From Darksidea phi (taxonomy: Eukaryota > Ascomycota > Dothideomycetes > Pleosporales > Lentitheciaceae), in assembly GCA_030770425.1 (NCBI GenBank), contig JASJFT010000005.1, forward strand, positions 434,001-498,000: a stretch of 64,000 nucleotides of DNA. The letters are read 5' to 3'. The position numbers and the translations under genes are program-made. The notes under the pieces were generated by a model. The model ran no database searches. It was not told where the DNA came from and saw nothing but the letters and a program-made list of their open reading frames with translations. Positions 58,067-64,000 of the stretch are shown here, in pieces; within the stretch, counting starts at the first letter, position 1, and each line of letters opens with the position of its first letter.

Positions 58067-61000
58067 ATGCAAGTCCCCACATCGCAAACGCTAAGCGAGC
58101 TAATCGCTGCACGAGCCACCACAGCCTCGAACGCAGCCCCCGCTTCCGCTGAGCATAAGAGCACCCCGCTCAATACTGAAAAGAAGGCCAAGTCTGCGAA
58201 AGAGCGTGAGTTTTAACTTTTCTGATCGCTGTTCCGGCTAATGTTCCTCGTTTTCTAGTTGCCAAGGAACAAGCCAAGGCAGAGAAGCTCCGCAAGTTCC
58301 AACAGAAACAGCAGAAGCAAGCCAACGTAGTTCCTGCCGTCAACGCCAAGGAGAAAAAAGCTGCAGTAGAAGTCGCAGAGTACACGGAAGAGACACCCAT
58401 CGGTCAAAAAAAAAAGATCTTGAAGTCATTGGACGACAAGGCATACATACCAAAAGTGGTCGAATCGGCATGGTACGAATGGTGGGAGCAGGAAGGATAC
58501 TTCAAACCAGAATTCGACTCCAATGGCAATGCGAAGAAAGAGGGGTATTTCGTCATTCCGGTTCCACCACCCAACGTGACCGGCGCCCTCCATCCTAGCC
58601 ATGCTCTTGCTTTGGCGATACAAGACGCACTAGTCCGTTACCATCGAATGCAGGGCATGACGGTTCTATATCTCCCGAGATGCGATCATGCAGGCATCGC
58701 TACTCAGTCCGTGGTCGAAAATCTGCTGTGGAGACGCGAGGGCAAGACACGATACGACATTGGACGCGCTGCGCTGGTGGACAGGAGATGGAAGGGAGAC
58801 TACCACAACAAAATCAACATGGTACTTAGACGGATGGGTGGGTCATTCGATTAGTCGCGCGAAGCTTTTACTATGGACGCCAATCTCTCACGGGCGGTGA
58901 CGGAGACATTTTGCCGCCTGCACGACGAAGGTCTTATCTATCAGGAGAATCGATTGGTGAACTGGTGCACCCGCCTTCAGACTGCCCTTTCAAATCTCGA
59001 AGTCGACAATCCGGAACTGTCAGAAAGAACATTGATCGATGTACCTGGTTATGAGAGGAAGATTGAATTTGGAGTGCTCACCACGTTCAAGTACTAAATC
59101 GATGGAACCCAGGGCCAACATATCGCAGTCGCCACTATCCGGCCCGAAACAATCCTAGGCGATACCGGCATTGCTGTCCATCCTGATGATCAACGTTACA
59201 AGCATCTAGTCGGCAAGCACGCTAAGCATCCTTTGCTTGATCGTCTCTTGCCTATTGTTGCCGATACACACGTTGAGATGGACTTCGGAACTGGCGCTGT
59301 CAAGATTACTCCGGCCCACGACAAGAATGACTTCGCCATTGGCAAACGCCATGAACTTAAAGTGATCAACATCTTCACTGATGATGGACTTCCCAACGCA
59401 GACGCCGGGCAATTTGAGGGTCAAAAACGTTTCGATGCTCGGTACAATGTAGTGGCTGAACTCAAAGAGCTAAACCTCTACATTGAGACCAAGGACAACC
59501 CTATGATAATTCCTTTATGTTCGAAAACCAAGGATATCATTGAACCAGTTCTGAAAGCCCAATGGTGGATGTGCATGGACGAGATGGCTAAAGCTGCCTT
59601 GGATGCCGTCGAAGACGGTAGGATCAAGATACGACCGGACAGGGCATCTCGCTCATACAAGAGGTGGCTGGAAAACATTGAACCCTGGTGTCTCTCTCGT
59701 CAAATTTGGTGGGGCCACCAATGTCCGGCCTATTGTGTTTACATCGACGGCACCAATGCAGGGGAGTGGGTCGTTGGCCGGACGGAAGAGGAGGCGTTCA
59801 CAAAAGCAGAAACCAAGTTTTCAGGCAAGACCATAACGCTCATGCGCGATCCAGATGTACTAGACATTTTGGTTTAGTTCTGGCTTATGGCCTTTCTCTA
59901 CACTTGGCTGGCCGAACAGGACTCATGATCTTGAGAAGCTGTTTCCTACTTCTGTACTAGAGATCGGCTGGGATATCTTGTTCTGGATAGCAAGAATGGT
60001 GATGGTGTCTCTGAAGTTGACCGGCAAGATACCTTTTAGCGAAGTGTACTTACATTCCCTGGTACGTTGTTTTGGAGATATTGCAAGCTTCTTTACCGTT
60101 ATCGATTTGGCTGACCGTTTAATACAGGTTCGCGACACTTTTGGCAGGAAGATGTCCAAGTCGTTGGGAAATGTCATCGACCCTATTGATGTGATGGAAG
60201 GTATCATGCTGGAGCAGCTCAATTCGAAGCTATACGAGGGCAACCTTGATCCGAAAGAAGTGGTAAAAGCGACGCAATGCCAACAAGCCGCGTTTCCGCA
60301 AGGGATCCCTGAGTGCGGCGCCGATGCACTCAGGTTTTCTCTCGTCCAATACACGGCAAGTGGGGAGGACATAAATTTCGATATCAAGGTGATGCATGCC
60401 TACCGTTGTTTCTGCAACAAGGTGTATCAGGCAACCAAATACGTACTGGGCACTTTTGACAAATACGGCAAAGAGTTTGTACCGAACGAGACGGCAACTT
60501 TGTCGGGCACTGAGTCTTTATCGGAGCGTTGGATTATTTCAAGGTTCAACAACGCTGTGAAGGACGTCAATGCGGCAATGGGAGACCGGGAACTGTCTCA
60601 TGCGACTCGGACCATACACAGCTACCTCTACGACGAACTATGCGACATCTTCATTGAAACTCAAAAGCTATTGTCGCCGAGGGGTCTCCTGAACGGCGAG
60701 CGTCTGTCGTGAACACTTTATACATTGCTCTAGAAGGGGACTTCGCCTCATCCACCCATTTATGCCTTTCCTCTCAGAGGAACCATGGCAGAGATTACCA
60801 AGACGGCCTACTGACAAAACGAACTCGATCATGTTTGCAGCGGTATGTTGGCTATGTATGTCTAGGTTTCCAGAGATGCCGATCCTAGTAGTACCCACAA
60901 TATGACGAGTTGCTCAGCGATATCGAGTCCGAGGATGCGTACGGACTTGTGTTAGGCCGCGCAAAAGTAGTCCGTCCACTACTTGCAGAATATAGGACCG

Positions 61001-61681
61001 AATGTCCGAACAGTAAGTTTTGATTCCAAGGCGTGGTTTATCCGTTTGCGGTTTCGTCGTCCCGCTCTCCGACTTCGCCCATGCAAATGATGGAGTCGGT
61101 CTTGAACTGCGGAACGAGTCAGGTCATACTCAAGCCAAGAGTGCAGGCGTGACCTATAGCTTAGATTTAAGCTCGTACCGTCACTAGTCTACCGAAGTTG
61201 TGTTCACATCACACCGGATAGCATTCTCAAATGGAGGTCTCAAGTTACAGAGCGCCACTAACATCGTCACAGTATTCATCCACACGGCCGACCCCACCAT
61301 ATATGAGAGAGCAACGTCTGAGCTCCAAGCTATCAAATCCATCTCCGGCATGAATGCGTCCTCGATGGAAGTTCTCGGACGTGAAACTTAACGCCTACGG
61401 GTTGCGCCGTTTACGTCGTTTCAAGCAAAGCGGCTGTCTTCTTCGAGCTTCAAGGCGACATCAATATCTACGAGAAGATTGCCAAGGTGCAAAACAAGAT
61501 GGACAAGGTCATCGACAGCGTGACGAAGCAGAGACAGCTGATCGACAGCCCGGAATTCGGAGAGAAGGTAAATAGCGCTGTGCAAGAGGATGCGAAGAAG
61601 TTGCATGGACTACTGGCGTTGCAGCATAATTATGAGAAGACGATTCGGCAGCTTGAAGATTTGAGGGCCGGCGGTGGATAG
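58067..61681 (+). pseudogene. VAS1: valyl-tRNA synthetase, decayed copy
   Basis: Homologous over nearly the full length to eukaryotic ValRS: the start MQVPTSQTLSELIAAR, PPPNVTGALHPSHALALA (HIGH type), [18 protein letters not shown] (editing domain), [10 protein letters not shown] (KMSKS loop) and the C-terminal coiled coil (KIAKVQNKMDKVIDSV..). The frame is broken repeatedly. The Trp of the DW.REAFTMD motif is TAG at 58852-58854, and a conserved Glu after FKY is TAA at 59095-59097. The codon after VLD has four bases near 59866, shifting frame before [10 protein letters not shown] codon is lost in DILFWIARM, and further shifts occur near 60690-60760 and 61390-61400. Introns are kept (58206 region; before VRDTFGRK), so the copy is genomic, not retro-derived. 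ValRS is essential, so an intact copy must exist elsewhere unless the breaks are sequence errors. Confidence 0.88.
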
Positions 61682-63050
61682 GCAAGGTACTATCCTATAG
61701 TAGTATCTCGCTCTCGCCGTAAAGTCTTAGCAATATGTACGCTTCACAGTCGTGAGTGCGATAGGAGAGGGGTGAAGATGGCAATGATGACGGTAATAAT
61801 AGTTGAAGTGGTTCCACGGGCCGTGCGCGGATGTTTCGAGGTTGCTAGATGAACGACCACGCGTCAATCTCTCTCTATCCGTCTATATTAATATTATCCT
61901 CGGGTGTCGTAGGCGAGCGGATCCGACGAATAGGAATCAGTCAGCCAGTCAACCAGTCAGTCAGTCACTGCATGTTTCCGAGCTAAGTTGTTTCGAGAAA
62001 TCAAGCATGGTGGTATTCTATGCAGTCATGATTTGGATAGATATCGGATAGATTGTACTGGACATGTTCAATATATTTAACAGTCCATTGCTTTAATACA
62101 CAGGGGGTGGGGGTACGAAGCTAGAAATTCAAAAATTTGCACAAATAGGTACAGACAGCCCCTCTATCCGAATCATGACCATATCGTTTTACACGATTCG
62201 CGCGTTCGACGGCGTTAATGGGCGCGATGGCCCTTCAGACACGCGGTTGTCGCGTACTGCCGAGGGTGGAATACTCAGCGTCAAATTGACGAAAATAATG
62301 TCTAGTTAGGCAGCCGCTCTTCCCACGTCGCCTCACCTTTTGCGTTGATATGAAAATGTAGCTGGTGCTCTTCGCTCCGGATCCAGTGTCGCTCAGCCCG
62401 ATGATTGTCTTCACAGGGCATCCAAAATGTGATCTACTGCCGTTCCAATCTCTTTCATCCTTCCTTTAACAAATTCGAAAATGTTCAGGCAAGCCCTTCG
62501 CATGTCGAAAAACTGCTCCTCGTCCGCTACCATAAAACTCTTTGCCTTCCCTGCCCAGTATCCGGTTTCGTCCGCCCAAGATACAAACAAACGGGCCTCC
62601 GTGCCGTTGATGGCGAGGGAAAATGCCACCCCGCTAATTTGGCGCATTTGAGAAGGACGCCCTGGCTACTCTCGCGGAGTCGAGTGTTGAGCAATTTGCT
62701 CATGCGAACACAGGTCGCTACATCTCCAAGACACTGGTTCGTAGCAACCCAGAGTGAAGCTGCTCCCGAAACTCGGAACCAATCGGAGCAGACTGCTCTC
62801 TTGTTCCGAATTGTGGAGCGGGTCCGAGCTCCCAACCCCTCCGAAAATCGTCGCTAGCTGCACGTCAGAGGAACCCCATCCATGGTTCTGCATGCATCGC
62901 ATGCTACTACGACGCTATTCAACCCGCGCATTGCGCATCTAGTGTTTGTTGCGGGGTTTCTTCCTCTTTTCATACGTCCCGTAGTTCTTAATACCACATA
63001 CATACCCGCGCGCCCAGACGATGTGGCCGACATTGAAACTGGACAGCGCC
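61682..63050. other. intergenic region with repeat copy C
   Basis: About 1.4 kb between the ValRS relic and the last gene. It contains dispersed repeat copy C and a short CAGTCAGT-like run near 61940-61970. Overlapping open frames at 62.4-62.95 kb occur on both strands without features. The part next to 63051 should hold the promoter of the final gene. Confidence 0.45.
62091..62264 (+). repeat. dispersed repeat, copy C
   Basis: Aligns with copies A (reverse) and B: ATACACAGGGGG..GTACGAAGCTAG, ACAAATAGGTACAG, TTTACACGATTCGCGCGTTC, GGCCCTTCAGACACG and CGCGTACTGCCGAG. Similarity ends there, earlier than the A/B match. It sits about 400 bp after the decayed ValRS copy. Confidence 0.75.
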
Positions 63051-64000
63051 ATGAGCTCCTCCCCGCCCTCCGTCGCGCATGGCCGTCCATGGACACCGCC
63101 AGACACCGACCCGGAATACTTCACGGACCCCTTTGCGACAGACTCTACAGCGTCCGACTCTACAACGTCCGACGGGCTCGCGGACAGCTGGCCCGACCAC
63201 GATCTGATATCTCCACACTCCAGCCACCGTCCTAAACCCGCCTCGAACGCAACCGATGCGTATTACTCTGTAAAAGCTCCTAGGAAGACTGATGCACACG
63301 GGCAGAATGATAGGCTAGACCACCTCTCTGGGGTAGACTCGTATGGCCCCGTTCAGGCCCCAAGCCTCGGGGATGCGCGTCCCCACCTTGACGTCCACCG
63401 ATACCCCTCCGCCCCAACTCTACGTAGTCCTACGAAGAAAGTCGACACTCGTAGTCTGCATGAGCATGAAAATGTATCAGAGCCCCTCGTAGATCTGTAC
63501 ACTCCCATAAAGACAATCAAGACACCCGAGCCCCACCCACACGATGGCATCCCGCGCTATCCCTACACGCCCGACTCCGCACGAACGACACGCACATACC
63601 CTTTCCCTGCTCCACTCAGCCCGCTGCCCCCAATGCCATGGGAAACAAGAAAGGAATCAACACCGATGCAAACCGCGCTCTCCTCATGTATATCGCACCT
63701 CGAAAACCTGATAGACACTCGCCAGCCAAACGACGAACAGATGGAATACCTCGTCACCAAGTTTGAAGAAATGGCGCAATTCCTCTCAGCTCCCGAAGCG
63801 CAATCGCGCCAATCAGACGATTATCTCTTCTCAGAACTAGACGTCCCTTCAGGGCTAGGCATCACGACCGCAACCAGCGACGATAAAGCGAGAGAGCTGG
63901 GCATTGGAGTCGAATATATACTTGAGGTGGGGAAATATATCGAGGGCGTGAAGAAACACACGGAAGATTTGAAGATGAGAATGGATGAAGTCAAGCAGCT
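63051..64000 (+). CDS. unrecognised protein, N-terminal part (runs off the window)
   Basis: One open frame from the ATG at 63051 (MSSSPPSVAHGRPWTPPDT) continues without a stop or obvious intron to the last base, about 316 codons. The first 210 residues are Pro/Ser/Thr/Asp-rich and look disordered (for example FATDSTASDSTTSDGLADSW). A more ordered segment begins near residue 205 (TALSSCISHLENLIDTRQPN), and the end (GVEYILEVGKYIEGVKKHTE..) is helical and coiled-coil-like. No known domain is recognised and the 3' part is outside the window. An upstream in-frame codon cannot be excluded as start. Confidence 0.6.
   Translation, partial: MSSSPPSVAHGRPWTPPDTDPEYFTDPFATDSTASDSTTSDGLADSWPDHDLISPHSSHRPKPASNATDAYYSVKAPRKTDAHGQNDRLDHLSGVDSYGPVQAPSLGDARPHLDVHRYPSAPTLRSPTKKVDTRSLHEHENVSEPLVDLYTPIKTIKTPEPHPHDGIPRYPYTPDSARTTRTYPFPAPLSPLPPMPWETRKESTPMQTALSSCISHLENLIDTRQPNDEQMEYLVTKFEEMAQFLSAPEAQSRQSDDYLFSELDVPSGLGITTATSDDKARELGIGVEYILEVGKYIEGVKKHTEDLKMRMDEVKQ

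Noticed and set aside
58015..62850. Short similarity between sequence before the ValRS start and about 62755-62850 (AACTCGGAACCA.. words)
   Set aside because: Only about 25 bp match well; too short to call a repeat or a duplicated promoter.
1..64000. CRISPR arrays, rRNA, telomeric repeats or plasmid-type origins
   Set aside because: None was seen; the window is ordinary fungal chromosomal DNA.

Overview
The window is nuclear DNA of a filamentous ascomycete (Pezizomycotina, probably a Dothideomycete). The evidence is short 45-65 bp GT-AG introns, a PtaB/Mfg1-type LIM-binding regulator, a CFEM GPI-anchored protein, a fungal rhodopsin-fold (PTH11-like) membrane protein, a highly reducing polyketide synthase and a dispersed repeat whose copies differ mainly by C-to-T and G-to-A changes, as expected after RIP. 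Exon joins were worked out by hand from splice signals, reading phase and family motifs. They close in frame for all the complete genes listed.

Layout. 0.5-7.1 kb: two housekeeping/regulatory genes, V-ATPase subunit B (minus) and ptaB (plus), transcribed divergently. 7.1-11 kb: mostly non-coding, with microsatellites, repeat copy A and exons of an unknown gene. 11-16 kb: an unknown-family gene, a small one-TM protein and cytosolic leucyl-tRNA synthetase. 16.2-23.4 kb: a block of oxidoreductases (Gfo/Idh/MocA, zinc sorbitol/xylitol dehydrogenase, SDR, aldo-keto reductase) with a second copy of the unknown family in the middle. 24-44 kb: a secondary-metabolite locus with a protein combining a PigL_N/STAND-type N-terminus and membrane segments, a complete 13-exon HR-PKS, an FAD monooxygenase, a PTH11-like receptor, a DHA2 MFS exporter and a multi-TM protein. 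A MITE-like element sits in the PKS/monooxygenase promoter. 44-47 kb: a gene-poor, partly AT-rich block with repeat copy B. 47.4-57.9 kb: myo-inositol oxygenase, an FG-repeat protein with a zinc-ribbon-like tail, a CFEM protein and anthranilate synthase. 58-61.7 kb: a decayed valyl-tRNA synthetase copy. 62 kb: repeat copy C. 63 kb to the end: the start of an unrecognised gene.

How the genes may work together. PKS, monooxygenase, MFS exporter and probably the receptor form a plausible biosynthetic cluster: chain assembly, oxidation, export, sensing. No zinc-cluster transcription factor was seen in the window. The polyol/uronate-type oxidoreductases, with myo-inositol oxygenase 25-30 kb away, suggest sugar-acid or inositol catabolism, but this is inference from family membership.

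The points most worth a second look are the PigL_N-membrane fusion beside the PKS, the pair of unknown-family genes flanking the oxidoreductases, the decayed ValRS copy, the MITE-like insertion in the cluster promoter and the three-copy RIP-mutated repeat.
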